The notes beneath the pieces are model-generated. The model saw only the letters and a list, made by a program, of their open reading frames with translations. It searched no databases and was not told where the DNA came from. 64,000 bases of DNA from Arcobacter sp. (GTDB lineage Bacteria; Campylobacterota; Campylobacteria; Campylobacterales; Arcobacteraceae): assembly GCA_002869535.1 (NCBI GenBank), contig PKUK01000008.1, positions 540,351-604,350 of the forward strand, read 5' to 3'. This document shows positions 25,468 through 35,505 of this stretch, piece by piece (positions within the stretch are counted from its first letter, which is position 1; every line of letters begins with the position of its first letter). Made by a program: the position numbers and the translations under genes.

Positions 25468-26327
25468 TTTACTCTCCTTTGTTTAGTAAATATTGACTCA
25501 TACTTTTTTAAATCCCAATTTATAAAATCCCTTGGATTTAAAACCATACTTGCATATCTAACTTCATAATGTAGATGTGGACCAGTGCTTCGTCCCGAAT
25601 TTCCAGTCATTCCAATAACTTGGTTTTTCTTTATCACATCCCCAAGTTTAACCTTAGTTTGTTTTAAATGAGCATAAACTGTCTCAAATCCAAAATTATG
25701 TGAAATAATTACAACTCTACCAAAATCTCCACTATCTCTTGACTGTACATATCTTACAACTCCATCAGCTGTTGCATAAACTGGTGTTCTAAGATTTGCT
25801 CGTAAATCAATTCCCCTATGAAATTTTTTCTCATGTGTTACAGGATGGATTCTATAACCAAAACTAGCAGACACACTTATTCTTTCAAGTGGCTTACCAT
25901 TTGGTATAGTTGAAAGCATATACATTTTTTGTGCTGACGTTATTTTAGTCAAAGTAGCCTTTGTAATAGATATTTGCTCATTTGAATCTCTTTTTAACCC
26001 AACAATCTCTTCAATAGTATCTAGTTTGCTACTTAACTCTTCTATATCTTGAACTTTACCCTTAATTTGCATTGAGTAAAAAAGATTTTGTGCCTGGAGT
26101 TTTTTCTCTTTTTCTGTTAATACCGAAATCTCTTGCTTTTTTTTGATTTTCACTTCATTAATCTCAGTAGTTAAAAAAGAGATAAACCAAAAAGCACCAG
26201 TTATTACAAAAAAAGTTATAATAATTACAATTAAAATAATCTTTCTAAAAAGCTGATGAATATTATATGATTTTGTACTATTTACATCCGAAACAGTAAT
26301 AACTAATCTATTATTTAATATCTTCAT
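25413..26327 (-). CDS. M23 (LytM) peptidoglycan endopeptidase, Csd-like
   Basis: A 304-residue protein with one membrane segment (about 29-52), a coiled-coil region (about 58-115) and a C-terminal LytM domain (about 150-270). Zinc ligands are visible in FHRGIDLRA (His, Asp) and GPHLHYEVRY (His), with VYAHL supplying the catalytic His. It should cleave peptidoglycan cross-links in the periplasm. The adjacent bactofilin gene fits the Campylobacterota cell-shape module. It overlaps folC by 17 bases upstream and bactofilin by 55 bases downstream, so expression is probably coupled. Confidence 0.9.
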   Translation of the reverse strand: MKILNNRLVITVSDVNSTKSYNIHQLFRKIILIVIIITFFVITGAFWFISFLTTEINEVKIKKKQEISVLTEKEKKLQAQNLFYSMQIKGKVQDIEELSSKLDTIEEIVGLKRDSNEQISITKATLTKITSAQKMYMLSTIPNGKPLERISVSASFGYRIHPVTHEKKFHRGIDLRANLRTPVYATADGVVRYVQSRDSGDFGRVVIISHNFGFETVYAHLKQTKVKLGDVIKKNQVIGMTGNSGRSTGPHLHYEVRYASMVLNPRDFINWDLKKYESIFTKQRRVKWEYLVKLIKEHHKLGQL

Positions 26328-27480
26328 CTACTCTATTCTCAATCTTCAAAAAATTTTCTACTACTAAAAATGAGCCAAAAACTAAATACTCTTCATTTTT
26401 TAGAATCTCATTTTTAAACAATCCCGATATTATATTCAAATTTTCACAAACATTTATTAAAGTGGCTTCTTTGACTACTCTTTTATCCTCTAATGGCAAA
26501 ATATACAACTTTTTTATAATAGGTTTTAAGATTTTTAATACCTCTTTATAATCTTTATCTTCAAAACTATTATAAATAAGGTTTATTTTTTTACCTTTAA
26601 ACTCTTCTAATATTCCCCTTGCGGCAAGTGGATTATGTCCCACATCTAAAGTGATATTTTTTTTGTATTTTTCACACCTTCCATTTAACTTCATAGTTTC
26701 AAACTTCTTTATGTCAACTTCTATATTTAGATATTTCAACGTTGCTATTACTAAAGAGATATTTTTTAATAAATATTTTGGGAAAAATTTATCAAGTGTA
26801 CTTATATCTATTTTAAAATCATCAAGAGTAAAAAGCTTTATATTTTTTTCATCTTCTATTGTTTTAGCACATAAATATACTTCATCATGTACTTGAGAAC
26901 CTAGAATCATGACTTTGTCACATGAACGCATTTTCGTCAGAGCTATCTCTTTTATACTATGCCCGAGAAAACTTTGGTGATCAAGATCTATTGTTGTAAT
27001 AAGTGACAAATCATTTATTGCTACATTTGTAGCATCAAACTCCCCACCAAGTCCTGCTTCTAAAATAAGATAGTCTCGATTTGAACTTAAATAAAATGCT
27101 AAAAGTGTTGTATATTCAAAATATGTGAGTTTTTCTAACAAAGCAATATCTAAAATCTCTTGTAAAAATTTGTGTGCAGTATTTAAGTCATTATCATTTA
27201 CATCAAAATTATTGATCCAAATTCTTTCATTGAAATCTTTTATATGAGGAGAACTATAATGAAGTACATTCTTATTCATAGCAGATAAATATTTAGCTAA
27301 AAATCTTCCAGTACTTCCTTTTCCGTTTGTTCCTACTATGTGGATTATGTAAGGAAGTTTTATTTTTTGTTTTAAAATTTCAAAAGAGTTTCTAACTATG
27401 CTAAAATCTATTTTATCATAGTACATTGTTTTGTAATTTAAAAACTCTTTTAAAGGTATGGTTTTAAAATCAATCTTCAC
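26311..27480 (-). CDS. folC: Bifunctional dihydrofolate / folylpolyglutamate synthase FolC
   Basis: A 389-residue Mur-ligase-fold enzyme. Its ATP loop is IHIVGTNGKGSTGRFLAKYL, followed by HYSSPHIKDFNERI, LEAGLGGEFDATN, TTIDLDHQSFLG and LDVGHNPLAARGIL. These are the FolC signatures. It adds glutamate to dihydropteroate and to folates. It lies 3 bases after lptE and overlaps the M23 gene, placing it in the leuS-lptE-folC-M23-bactofilin transcript. Confidence 0.94.
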   Translation of the reverse strand: MKIDFKTIPLKEFLNYKTMYYDKIDFSIVRNSFEILKQKIKLPYIIHIVGTNGKGSTGRFLAKYLSAMNKNVLHYSSPHIKDFNERIWINNFDVNDNDLNTAHKFLQEILDIALLEKLTYFEYTTLLAFYLSSNRDYLILEAGLGGEFDATNVAINDLSLITTIDLDHQSFLGHSIKEIALTKMRSCDKVMILGSQVHDEVYLCAKTIEDEKNIKLFTLDDFKIDISTLDKFFPKYLLKNISLVIATLKYLNIEVDIKKFETMKLNGRCEKYKKNITLDVGHNPLAARGILEEFKGKKINLIYNSFEDKDYKEVLKILKPIIKKLYILPLEDKRVVKEATLINVCENLNIISGLFKNEILKNEEYLVFGSFLVVENFLKIENRVDEDIK

Positions 27481-27483
27481 GTT

Positions 27484-28017
27484 CTATTTTTTATCTAACT
27501 TTTTTTTAGGTTTTTCAAAAGACATTATTGCTATTCTTGAGATTACTTCATCTAAAGCTTTTGTTGATGCAACCTTAATTGCTTCAAATCTTTTTGCATC
27601 TGATATTGTTCCGCCACTATCTATTGAAAAATCATATGTTCCTGATACACTAAAACTTCTTGATGTCTCACCATTTGTATAGTTTACACTTACACTTGAA
27701 GTTGCTTTATATAGTTTTACATAACAATCACTATCATATTGCAAAGCACCAAAACTTGTAGAATCTAAAGTAACTATTACAATTGTATCAGCTAACTCTT
27801 TTTTATTGACTAATTTTGCATCCAATTTATGAACTAAAAGTTCATTCATAGCATCTTTTATTAGTACTGAGTTTTTAGGGTCTTCAATATTAACTCTTAA
27901 GTCAACAAATACTTTCCCATTAATCTCTTTTTTTGCATAAGTTGAACCTGGTTTATAACCACACGCTGTAAAAACAAATCCAATCAAAACTGCTAATACA
28001 ATTGATTTTAATTTCAT
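27484..28017 (-). CDS. lptE: LPS-assembly lipoprotein LptE
   Basis: A 177-residue lipoprotein with signal peptide and lipobox at about residues 8-19 (LIGFVFTAC, Cys then Gly-Tyr). The mature part alternates strands and helices (VFVDLRVNIEDPKNSVLIKDAMNELLVHKL) in the way of Campylobacterota LptE. The highly basic C-terminus ends EKPKKKLDKK. LptE plugs the LptD outer-membrane barrel for lipopolysaccharide insertion. The position between leuS and folC matches the arrangement known in relatives and supports the call, because LptE sequence conservation is weak. Confidence 0.8.
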   Translation of the reverse strand: MKLKSIVLAVLIGFVFTACGYKPGSTYAKKEINGKVFVDLRVNIEDPKNSVLIKDAMNELLVHKLDAKLVNKKELADTIVIVTLDSTSFGALQYDSDCYVKLYKATSSVSVNYTNGETSRSFSVSGTYDFSIDSGGTISDAKRFEAIKVASTKALDEVISRIAIMSFEKPKKKLDKK

Positions 28018-28019
28018 AA

Positions 28020-30485
28020 TTATCCCTTAATTACTAAGTTTACCAATTTATTTGGAACAACTATCTCTTTTATAATCTCTTTACCCTCTATCCATTTAGC
28101 TGAAGTCTCTTTTGCTATAACTAAAACTTCTTCTTTAGAAGCATTTGGAGCAACTTCGATTTCAGCTCTTTTTTTACCATTTATAGTAATAGCTAATGTA
28201 ATAGAATCAGATACAAAAACTTCCTCTTTTACTTCTGTTTTATTGTTAAAGTTTTTTAACTCAAATAGTTCATTTGATAACTCCCAACAAAGGTGAGGAA
28301 TAATTGGCTCTAAGATATTTGTTAAAATATAATAACCCTCAGCCCAAACAGTTTTATTATCTTGTGCATTTAAAGCATTCATAGCTTCCATTGATGAAGC
28401 GATTAAAGTATTGAAAGCATAAGTTTTATCAAATACTTCATTTGACTTTTGTAGTGCTTCATATACTTTTTTTCTAGCCTCTTTTTCTTCTTTTGATAAA
28501 GAGCCGTGATCAATTGTATTTATCTCATCAAGTGATACACCTTGTGCCATTTCAACTTTTGAAGCAAATCTTTTAATAAACCTAAATGCTCCATCAACAG
28601 CACTATCATTCCACTCTAACTCTTTTGTTGGAGGGGCTGCAAACATCATAAACAGTCTTGCAGTATCAGCACCATATTTCTCAACAATCATATCAGGATC
28701 TACAACATTTCCTTTTGATTTTGACATTTTGGCACCATCTTTTAAAACCATACCTTGAGTAAGTAATCTTTTAAATGGCTCTTTAGAATTTGTATATCCT
28801 AACTGATTTAAAGCTTTTGTAAAAAATCTTGCATATAAAAGATGTAATATAGCATGTTCTATTCCACCAATATATTGGTCAACATCCATCCAATAATCAC
28901 TATCATCTTTTGAGATACCTTCATTTTTCCATTTTTTGTTATTTGTTGCATATCTTAAGAAATACCAAGATGATTGTACAAATGTATCAAGAGTATCTGT
29001 CTCTCTTAAAGCTTCTTTTCCACATTTTGGACAAGTAGTATGTTTCCATGTTGGATGATTATCTAAAGGATTTCCTTCACCTGTAATCTCCACATCTTCT
29101 GGTAGTGCAACTGGAAGGTTTTCAAGTTTTTCAGGAACTAAGCCACAACTATCACAATGGATAAATGGAATAGGTGCTCCCCAATACCTCTGTCTTGAAA
29201 CTCCCCAATCTCTTAGTTTATAGTTAATCTTTTTTGTTCCAAAAGAGTTTTGCTCAAAGTGATAGATTATCGCTTTTTGTGCTTTTGTATTATCTAAGTT
29301 TGTAAAACCTTCAGAGTTAATCAAAGTACCAGCTTCTGTATAGGCTTCTTTCATATTTGGGATTTCGCCATCTTTTCCAACAATTACTTGTTTGATTGGT
29401 AATTCATATTCCCTTGCAAATTCAAAATCTCTTTGGTCATGTGCAGGAACTGCCATAACAGCTCCACTTCCATAAGATACTAATACAAAGTTTGCAACCC
29501 ATACAGGAACAGTTTTACCTGTTAGGGGATGAAGAACATCAAGCTCTAAAGAGACACCCTCTTTAGGCATAGTTGCTCTATCTCTTTCACTAACCTTTTG
29601 CATAGCTTTGATTTTAAATATCTTGTTTTCATCAAGAAGTTCATTATCAACCATATATTTTACTATTGGGTGCTCTGGTGAAAGTGCTGTATATGAAACA
29701 CCATAAATAGTATCAGGTCTTGTTGTAAACACATCAAATGAAGCAAAGTTTTTATTTAACTTATATCTTGCATCTTTTGTAAGTTCAAAAGTGAACTCTA
29801 AACCTTCACTTCTTCCTATCCAATTTTCTTGCATAGTTAAAACTTGTGATGGCCATGAATCTTCTAAACCTTTTAAATCATCTAGTAACTCTTGGGCAAA
29901 TTTTGTAATTGCTACATAATACCCTGGCATCTCTTTTTGCTCTACAGGTGTATCACATCTCCAACAACATCCCTCTTCTACTTGCTCATTTGCTAAAACA
30001 GTATGACAAGGCTCACACCAGTTTACAGTAGTAGATTTTTTATATAAAAGACCCTCTTCATACATCTTGATGATAAACTCTTGTTCCCATCTTGTATAAA
30101 GCTCATCACTTGTAGCAAACTCTCTTTTTGCAGAGAAGCTTAAACCTAAACCGTTAAGCTCTTTTCTCATGTAGTCTATGTTTTCATAAGTCCATTTTTT
30201 TGGATGAAGTTTATGCTTAATAGCTGCGTTTTCAGCAGGCATTCCAAAACTATCCCAACCAATTGGATGCAATACATTGAAGTTTGATTTTCTAAAAAAT
30301 CTAGCAAATGCATCACCTAAACAGTAGTTTCTAACATGTCCCATATGTATCCTACCACTTGGGTATGGAAACATACTTAAAATATATTTTTTATCTTTTT
30401 TTGTATCATCACTTGGTTCAAAACTACCATTTTCAATCCAATAGTTTTGCCATTTCTTCTCTATCTCTTGCGGATTGTACTCCAT
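28020..30485 (-). CDS. leuS: Leucyl-tRNA synthetase
   Basis: An 821-residue class Ia synthetase. It has the HIGH-type motif in [17 protein letters not shown], a zinc-binding part ([18 protein letters not shown]), an inserted CP1 editing domain (about 230-410, with [16 protein letters not shown] and [13 protein letters not shown]), a second four-cysteine knuckle (CDSCG and CPKCG), the KMSKS motif in [15 protein letters not shown], and the anticodon-binding C-terminus. It charges tRNA-Leu. Its ATG touches the DUF6394 stop, and lptE follows 2 bases after its own stop. Confidence 0.97.
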   Translation of the reverse strand: MEYNPQEIEKKWQNYWIENGSFEPSDDTKKDKKYILSMFPYPSGRIHMGHVRNYCLGDAFARFFRKSNFNVLHPIGWDSFGMPAENAAIKHKLHPKKWTYENIDYMRKELNGLGLSFSAKREFATSDELYTRWEQEFIIKMYEEGLLYKKSTTVNWCEPCHTVLANEQVEEGCCWRCDTPVEQKEMPGYYVAITKFAQELLDDLKGLEDSWPSQVLTMQENWIGRSEGLEFTFELTKDARYKLNKNFASFDVFTTRPDTIYGVSYTALSPEHPIVKYMVDNELLDENKIFKIKAMQKVSERDRATMPKEGVSLELDVLHPLTGKTVPVWVANFVLVSYGSGAVMAVPAHDQRDFEFAREYELPIKQVIVGKDGEIPNMKEAYTEAGTLINSEGFTNLDNTKAQKAIIYHFEQNSFGTKKINYKLRDWGVSRQRYWGAPIPFIHCDSCGLVPEKLENLPVALPEDVEITGEGNPLDNHPTWKHTTCPKCGKEALRETDTLDTFVQSSWYFLRYATNNKKWKNEGISKDDSDYWMDVDQYIGGIEHAILHLLYARFFTKALNQLGYTNSKEPFKRLLTQGMVLKDGAKMSKSKGNVVDPDMIVEKYGADTARLFMMFAAPPTKELEWNDSAVDGAFRFIKRFASKVEMAQGVSLDEINTIDHGSLSKEEKEARKKVYEALQKSNEVFDKTYAFNTLIASSMEAMNALNAQDNKTVWAEGYYILTNILEPIIPHLCWELSNELFELKNFNNKTEVKEEVFVSDSITLAITINGKKRAEIEVAPNASKEEVLVIAKETSAKWIEGKEIIKEIVVPNKLVNLVIKG

Positions 30486-30835
30486 TAAAACTCATCCTTT
30501 TCCTGACTTTTTGCACTCTCAATTAGTGCTAAGGCTATAGAAAATATATTTGCAACAATTGCTCCAATAGCAAGTGCTATAGCCAATCTTTCATCACCCA
30601 TAAAAGTAAGAACCATAAATGCAGGTATCAAGTGTAAGTCTGCAACTAAAGAACTTGCAAGTAGTTCTGCAGCCAATAAGTTTTTAACACCTATTTTTAA
30701 AATTGTTGATATTACATTAACCCCAGCTGCTAAAAATAGTGCCAAAGAGTTTGGTTCATATAAAAACCCTGCCGTTGTAGTTAAAGACATTAGTGAAAAG
30801 AATATATAGGTTACTTTACCCCAATCCATGTTCAT
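30485..30835 (-). CDS. DUF6394-like membrane protein
   Basis: A 116-residue hydrophobic protein with about four membrane segments ([71 protein letters not shown]). It resembles a small membrane family found next to leuS in Campylobacterota, recalled as DUF6394. The role is unknown. It overlaps leuS by one base, so translation is coupled, and it is probably the first gene of the leuS transcript. Confidence 0.75.
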   Translation of the reverse strand: MNMDWGKVTYIFFSLMSLTTTAGFLYEPNSLALFLAAGVNVISTILKIGVKNLLAAELLASSLVADLHLIPAFMVLTFMGDERLAIALAIGAIVANIFSIALALIESAKSQEKDEF

Positions 30836-30894
30836 CCTTTTAAAGTATTTCTAAAAGCAATTATAATAGCTAAAGTATGATAAAAAAGCTCTTT

Positions 30895-30919
30895 TATAGT
30901 TCTAAAATTTAGAACTATA
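30895..30919 (-). terminator. Hairpin terminator of the 158-residue membrane protein gene
   Basis: TATAGTTCTAAA and TTTAGAACTATA pair perfectly around a single central base (a few bases will open as loop). On the minus strand it is followed within a few bases by a run of six T. It begins within the last codons of the gene that it would terminate. Confidence 0.55.
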
Positions 30920-31391
30920 GTTGATTAGGTTTTGAAGCTCGAAGTGATTTAACCACTTGAAAGATTAAGTAAAAAATTATAAGTTTGAAAAAAAGTTGAA
31001 TAATCAGGTTTATCCCTGTATCACTTTGAATAAGTCTAAATATATTGATGTTATTTATAAGAAAATCAAGAAAATAATCATGGGTAGTAATCATATAAAT
31101 ACCAACAAATCCAAATAAAATAAGATATAAAATAGAACTCTTATCCCAAAATATAAGATTATAAATACATAACCAAATATAGACAGTAACAATAAGTCCA
31201 ATAATTATTTCTGTGAAAATTCCATCAGGAATATGCAACATAACAGATGAGGGTTGATGTACAAAAGAGTACTCAATTAAAGAAGCAAGTATTTCAAATA
31301 TAACTATCCAAAATAGTGCTAAACTCCAACTTGCAGAGTTATTTGAGGTGATTTTATCAAAGTTGTCTTTTAAAGCTATATATTTTTTCAT
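30915..31391 (-). CDS. Membrane protein paralogous to the C-terminus of its neighbour
   Basis: A 158-residue protein with about four membrane segments. The start ITSNNSASWSLALFWI and the end FFKLIIFYLIFQVVKSLR parallel ISSDHSQDWLLALFWI and LIFKIIIAYLIYQLIISIR in the membrane domain of the next gene upstream. It looks like a copy of that membrane module without the pentapeptide-like domain. No function is recognised. A hairpin terminator overlaps its 3' end. Codon use is AT-rich like the rest of the window. Confidence 0.7.
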   Translation of the reverse strand: MKKYIALKDNFDKITSNNSASWSLALFWIVIFEILASLIEYSFVHQPSSVMLHIPDGIFTEIIIGLIVTVYIWLCIYNLIFWDKSSILYLILFGFVGIYMITTHDYFLDFLINNINIFRLIQSDTGINLIIQLFFKLIIFYLIFQVVKSLRASKPNQL

Positions 31392-31490
31392 ATTTAATCC
31401 ATTGTAAAAATTATATTCTATACTTTTATCTTTAAATTATATATTAAAAGTGTGTCATTTTTATAACATTTTATTATATCTACTTAAAAT

Positions 31491-32699
31491 TTATTTACGC
31501 CTAGTATTTTGCCTTATTGAAATAATTAGCTGGTAGATTAAGTAGGCAATTATGATTTTGAAGATTAAAGTTCCAAATGTAATTGGCTCATCACCTCTCA
31601 TAATTGAAAATGGATTTAAGTTTTTTGCAAAACAGTCTAAATTACTATCATTTGTACTAAAAATATATAGCTTATAATATATATATGTAAATGGGATAGA
31701 AATCAATCCACGTAATTTCATAGAAATGTAAGATATGCCAATTCCTGCAATTAATAAAATTAAAGTTTTATCCAAGATTTGAACATAAGACATTTTTTCA
31801 ATATCTATTAAGCCAAATAAAAATGTTATATTGATTATCCAAAACAATGCTAATAACCAATCTTGTGAATGGTCTGAAGAAATTTTATGAAACTTGAATA
31901 CTAACCATTCAAAAGGATTTTTTAAAAAGCTTAATTCTTTTTCTCGTTCTTCCATCTCTAAAGCATAAAATTTATTTGCTTCAATAATGTTGTTTTGTTG
32001 TTCAAAAGAGTCTTTTATTATTCTTGCTGTTTCACGATTTTTAACATTTATATACTCTTCAAACTTATTATTTAAATTATTATAATTTTCTTTAACTGTT
32101 AGATTATTATTGATATTTATTTCTTTAGTAAATGATTTGATTCCTAAAAAATATGTTTTATTATTGATGTAACAATTCCTTAAATCAAATTTATAATCAT
32201 GAGTTATCATAATATCTTTAAAATTTGTTATTTCATCAAAAGATGTTAATTCTAAATTTATTCCTTTACAAAATACACTTCTTGAAAAATCACAATATGA
32301 AGAAAAAAATGTATTTCTTAAATTTACAGTATCAAGAAATATACAATTATTAAATATAATTTCACAATGTATTTCTTTATCATCAAGATTAACTTCTTTT
32401 TCAAAAATACAATTTTTAAACATTAGCATATCTATAGGTAGTATTTCTCGTGATTTATCTAAAAAATGTATTGTAGGAAGATAAAAATCTCTAGGAAATA
32501 TGCATTCTTCAAATCTTACAGTTTTATTATTAGGGTGTGGATTAATAATATTGCTAAAAAATGAATTCCCATTTTTTGTATCATTAGTAATAAATTTTTT
32601 ATTCTTAAATTCATGACAAGTGCTGGCTAAACTTGTATATTGATTTATTGCGGATTTATCCGCTAAATTAATATTTTGATAATTTCTAATTTTATTCAT
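31491..32699 (-). CDS. Pentapeptide-repeat-like protein with C-terminal membrane domain
   Basis: A 402-residue protein. Residues about 30-200 have a degenerate pentapeptide-like beta-helix pattern (VRFEECIF, LMFKNCIF, IIFNNCIF, VNLRNTFF, CDFSRSVF, FDLRNCYI). Residues about 215-265 look like a coiled segment (ENYNNLNNKFEEYINVKNRETARI). Residues about 275-398 form a membrane domain with four or so segments, ending in NPFSIMRGDEPITFGTLIFKIIIAYLIYQL. The membrane part is shared with the 158-residue neighbour. Such fusions may be scaffolds or channels; function unknown. The gap between the two genes is 99 bases and shows no other gene. Confidence 0.75.
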   Translation of the reverse strand: MNKIRNYQNINLADKSAINQYTSLASTCHEFKNKKFITNDTKNGNSFFSNIINPHPNNKTVRFEECIFPRDFYLPTIHFLDKSREILPIDMLMFKNCIFEKEVNLDDKEIHCEIIFNNCIFLDTVNLRNTFFSSYCDFSRSVFCKGINLELTSFDEITNFKDIMITHDYKFDLRNCYINNKTYFLGIKSFTKEININNNLTVKENYNNLNNKFEEYINVKNRETARIIKDSFEQQNNIIEANKFYALEMEEREKELSFLKNPFEWLVFKFHKISSDHSQDWLLALFWIINITFLFGLIDIEKMSYVQILDKTLILLIAGIGISYISMKLRGLISIPFTYIYYKLYIFSTNDSNLDCFAKNLNPFSIMRGDEPITFGTLIFKIIIAYLIYQLIISIRQNTRRK

Positions 32700-32747
32700 A
32701 AATATTTCTCTTAATTGTTTTAAATTACATTATACATTTCTATTTCT

Positions 32748-32892
32748 TATAAGAGTTATATTTATATTAGATTTTGGATTTAGTGGAGGCGGAAGTTTAT
32801 TTTCAAGCGGAGTGTACAAGTAGTACATGAGCATTGAAAATAAATTTCCAACGCTCAATAAATTTAAAAGATGATGTAAAGATAACTCTTAT
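32748..32892. repeat. Intergenic palindromic element, family B copy 2
   Basis: A long imperfect hairpin. The outer arms ATAAGAGTTAT (32749-32759) and ATAACTCTTAT (32882-32892) enclose a 16-bp stem (32791-32806 with 32834-32849, one G-U) and a core TGTAC, AAGTA loop, GTACA (32813-32827). Copy 1 at 15345-15453 has the same loop with a compensating core stem. Here it lies between the secF stop, which it overlaps, and the start of the pentapeptide-like gene on the same strand, so it could act as terminator or processing site. Confidence 0.6.
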
Positions 32893-33860
32893 ACGGTTCC
32901 TTGTTCAAACATAGCTCTCATCTTTTCCTTCTCTTTTTGTTTCTTCATCTTCTCTGCTTCTTTGCTTCTAAAATTCTCAATAGAGAACTTTAACTGAACT
33001 AAAAACGAAGCCGCTACGAAGATAGATGAATATGTACCAACAATAATACCAACTAATAAAGTAAAGGCAAAACCATTGATAATCTCTCCACCAAAAAAGT
33101 ATAAAGTTGCAACAACAAAGAATGTTGTCAATGAAGTAAGTGTAGTTCTTGATAATGTTCTTGAAACAGACTCATCAACAATCTTTTCTAAATCACTCTC
33201 TTTAGAAGTTTGAACACCCTCTCTAATTCTATCAAATACAATAATCGTATCATTTAGTGAGTAACCCAAAAGTGTAAGAATAGCTGCTAAGATATCTAAG
33301 TTTACTTCCACATTAAACAAACTAATTGCACCTAAAGCAATAGTAACATCATGAATTAAAGCCAAAATAGAAGCAAGTGCAAATCTCCACTCAAATCTAA
33401 ATGAAACATAAATCATAATTACTATTAGAGATAAAACAAATGCCATAAGACCTTTTTCTCTTAACTCTCCACCAACTTTTGGTCAAACTATATCAACTCT
33501 TCTAATCTCATAGTTTCCAGTATCAACTAATATTTTTCTAATCTCATCACCTAAGTCATTTGATACACTGTTTGAAGAAGTTGTTACTCTGATAATTATC
33601 TCTTCATCACTACCAAATTTTGTAATAGATGAATTTTTATATTCACTTGTATTATTTAAAATATCTCTTATTTTATCAAGAGGAGCTGCTTTTTCATATT
33701 TTACTTGAACTAAAGTTCCACCAGCAAAATCAATACCAAAGTTAACGCCTTTTGATAATAAAAGTACAATAGAAGCTACAACTAAAATAGCGGAAAACCC
33801 TAAAAATGGTAATCGCTTACCCATAAAATTGTATATTTTATCACCTTTAAAAAATTCCAT
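32889..33860 (-). pseudogene. secF: Protein translocase subunit SecF interrupted by an in-frame TGA
   Basis: The full frame of 324 codons has SecF features: the first membrane segment (LPFLGFSAILVVASIVLLL), the motif GVNFGIDFAGGTLVQVKY, and the C-terminal half with VNLDILAAILTLLGYSLNDTIIVFDRIRE, TLSRTTLTSLTTFFV and GIIVGTYSSIFVA. A TGA at 33485-33483 interrupts VDIV-stop-PKVGGELREKGL, where SecF normally has VGPKVG, so GGA to TGA is the simplest origin. The ATG at 33860 overlaps the secD stop as TAATG. SecF with SecD uses proton motive force to complete protein export and is normally essential or nearly so. Confidence 0.88.
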
Positions 33861-35428
33861 TATTTTATCCCAAACCATTTTCTTAAATTTTTCTCTCTAT
33901 TCATCTTTGGCAATAAAGACTCATAAATACCATGTGTTCCTAAAATAGCTGTTAACATAGATGCTAATATACCAATAGAGATAGTAATAGCAAAACCTTT
34001 AATAGGTCCAGTTCCATATGCATATAATATAACTGCCACAAGTAGTGTTGTGATATTTGCATCTAAGATTGCTCTCATTGCATTTGAATATCCATCTTCT
34101 ATGGCTTTAGTAATTGAAGCACCATTATTTAACAACTCTTTTATTCTTTCACTAATAATTACGTTGGCATCAACTGCCATACCAACAGTTAGTACAATCC
34201 CAGCCATACCAGGTAAAGTTAAGGTTGCTCCAAACATAGCCATAACTGCAATGATTATAAAGATATTAGTTATAAGTGCAATATTAGCAACTACTCCTGC
34301 CATACCATAATATAAAACCATAAATACTACTACAATAGCAAACCCAGCAATAAGCGCAATCATAGATGCTTTTATAGAATCAGCACCTAAAGATGGTCCA
34401 ACACTTCTTTTTTCTAATAGTTCAACTGAAGCAGGTAATGCACCAGATCTTAAAGCAATAGCAACATTTCCAGCTTCTACAAGTGTAAATCCACCAGAAA
34501 TTTGTCCACTTCCTCCACCAATTCTCTCTCTAATATTTGGTGCAGAGTAAACTTTACCATCTAAAACAATAGCAAGTCTTTTTCCAATACTTTTAGAAGT
34601 AAACTCCCCAAATACTTTTGCTCCAATTGAGTTTAGAGTAAAGTTAATAATAGCTTGATTTGATTGGTCAAAAGCAACTTGAGCATCTGTTACTTGGCTT
34701 CCGTTTAAAATAGGTATCTCTCTTACAAGATATTTTTTTGAAGGCTCTTTTGCATCTTCTAAAATAATATCTCCATATTGAGAAGCTTGTGAGGCACTCA
34801 TAGTATAAACTTGGTCAAATCTCTCTTCATCTACAGCCATAAGCTCTAGGTTTGCAGGTTTTGAGATAAGTTCTCTTGCTGCTTGTTCTTCTGCTTGATT
34901 TTTTATACCGGGAAGTTCAACAACGATATCAGTTTCACCTTGCCTTATAACAGTAGGTTCAGATAGACCAAATTGGTCAAGTCTATTTCTTATAGTTTCA
35001 ACAGCTTGAGAAACAGATTGATCTTTTGTTAAAGCTATCTCTTCTTGTGTTAAAGTTAAGGCATAGGTATTATCTTCAGATTTTGAGATAATTAGGCCTT
35101 TTATTTTACCTAACATCTCATCTACTCTTTTAACCTCATCTGGGTCAAGTACTAAAAAGTGTACACTATCAGAGTTTATAGTTAAGTCTTCTATTAAAAT
35201 CTCTTCATCTTCTGAATAGTATTTAACTGTTGCTGCTATTGATTTGATTTTAGATACAACTGCTTCCTCAGTTTTAACACCTAAAAGTAGATGAAGTCCA
35301 CCTTGTAAATCAAGTCCTAGTGAGATTTTTTTTCCAGTATCGGTTTGTAGAAATGAAGGTATTGAGAATACTACACCGAAAATAATGCTTAAAATAAATA
35401 TTATAAGTCTATAATTTAAGATTTTCAA
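33860..35428 (-). CDS. secD: Protein translocase subunit SecD
   Basis: A 522-residue protein. The first membrane segment (about 8-24) is followed by GLDLQGGLHLLLGV, a large periplasmic region with VETIRNRLDQFGLSEPTVIRQG, VELPGI and ALRSGALPASVELLEKRSVGPSLG, then five membrane segments with GMAVDANVIISERIKE and TTLLVAVILYAYGTGPIKGFA. It pairs with SecF in the inner membrane. It is coupled to secF by a TAATG overlap and follows yajC after a 77-base gap that holds a strong hairpin. Confidence 0.96.
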   Translation of the reverse strand: MKILNYRLIIFILSIIFGVVFSIPSFLQTDTGKKISLGLDLQGGLHLLLGVKTEEAVVSKIKSIAATVKYYSEDEEILIEDLTINSDSVHFLVLDPDEVKRVDEMLGKIKGLIISKSEDNTYALTLTQEEIALTKDQSVSQAVETIRNRLDQFGLSEPTVIRQGETDIVVELPGIKNQAEEQAARELISKPANLELMAVDEERFDQVYTMSASQASQYGDIILEDAKEPSKKYLVREIPILNGSQVTDAQVAFDQSNQAIINFTLNSIGAKVFGEFTSKSIGKRLAIVLDGKVYSAPNIRERIGGGSGQISGGFTLVEAGNVAIALRSGALPASVELLEKRSVGPSLGADSIKASMIALIAGFAIVVVFMVLYYGMAGVVANIALITNIFIIIAVMAMFGATLTLPGMAGIVLTVGMAVDANVIISERIKELLNNGASITKAIEDGYSNAMRAILDANITTLLVAVILYAYGTGPIKGFAITISIGILASMLTAILGTHGIYESLLPKMNREKNLRKWFGIK

Positions 35429-35471
35429 TCTTTATCCTTAAATAGTAAGTTAGTTTATAGGAGTATGTGGT

Positions 35472-35500
35472 AAAACATGTAAAAAAGTTTTACATGTTTT
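35472..35500 (-). promoter_or_regulatory. Hairpin between yajC and secD
   Basis: AAAACATGTAAAA and TTTTACATGTTTT form a perfect 13-bp stem with a 3-base loop, six bases after the yajC stop. It could be a partial terminator that lowers secDF relative to yajC, or an RNA stability element. The right arm ends in four T but no long U-tract follows on the minus strand. The remaining ~40 bases to secD hold a ribosome-binding region only. Confidence 0.5.
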
Positions 35501-35505
35501 ATTTT

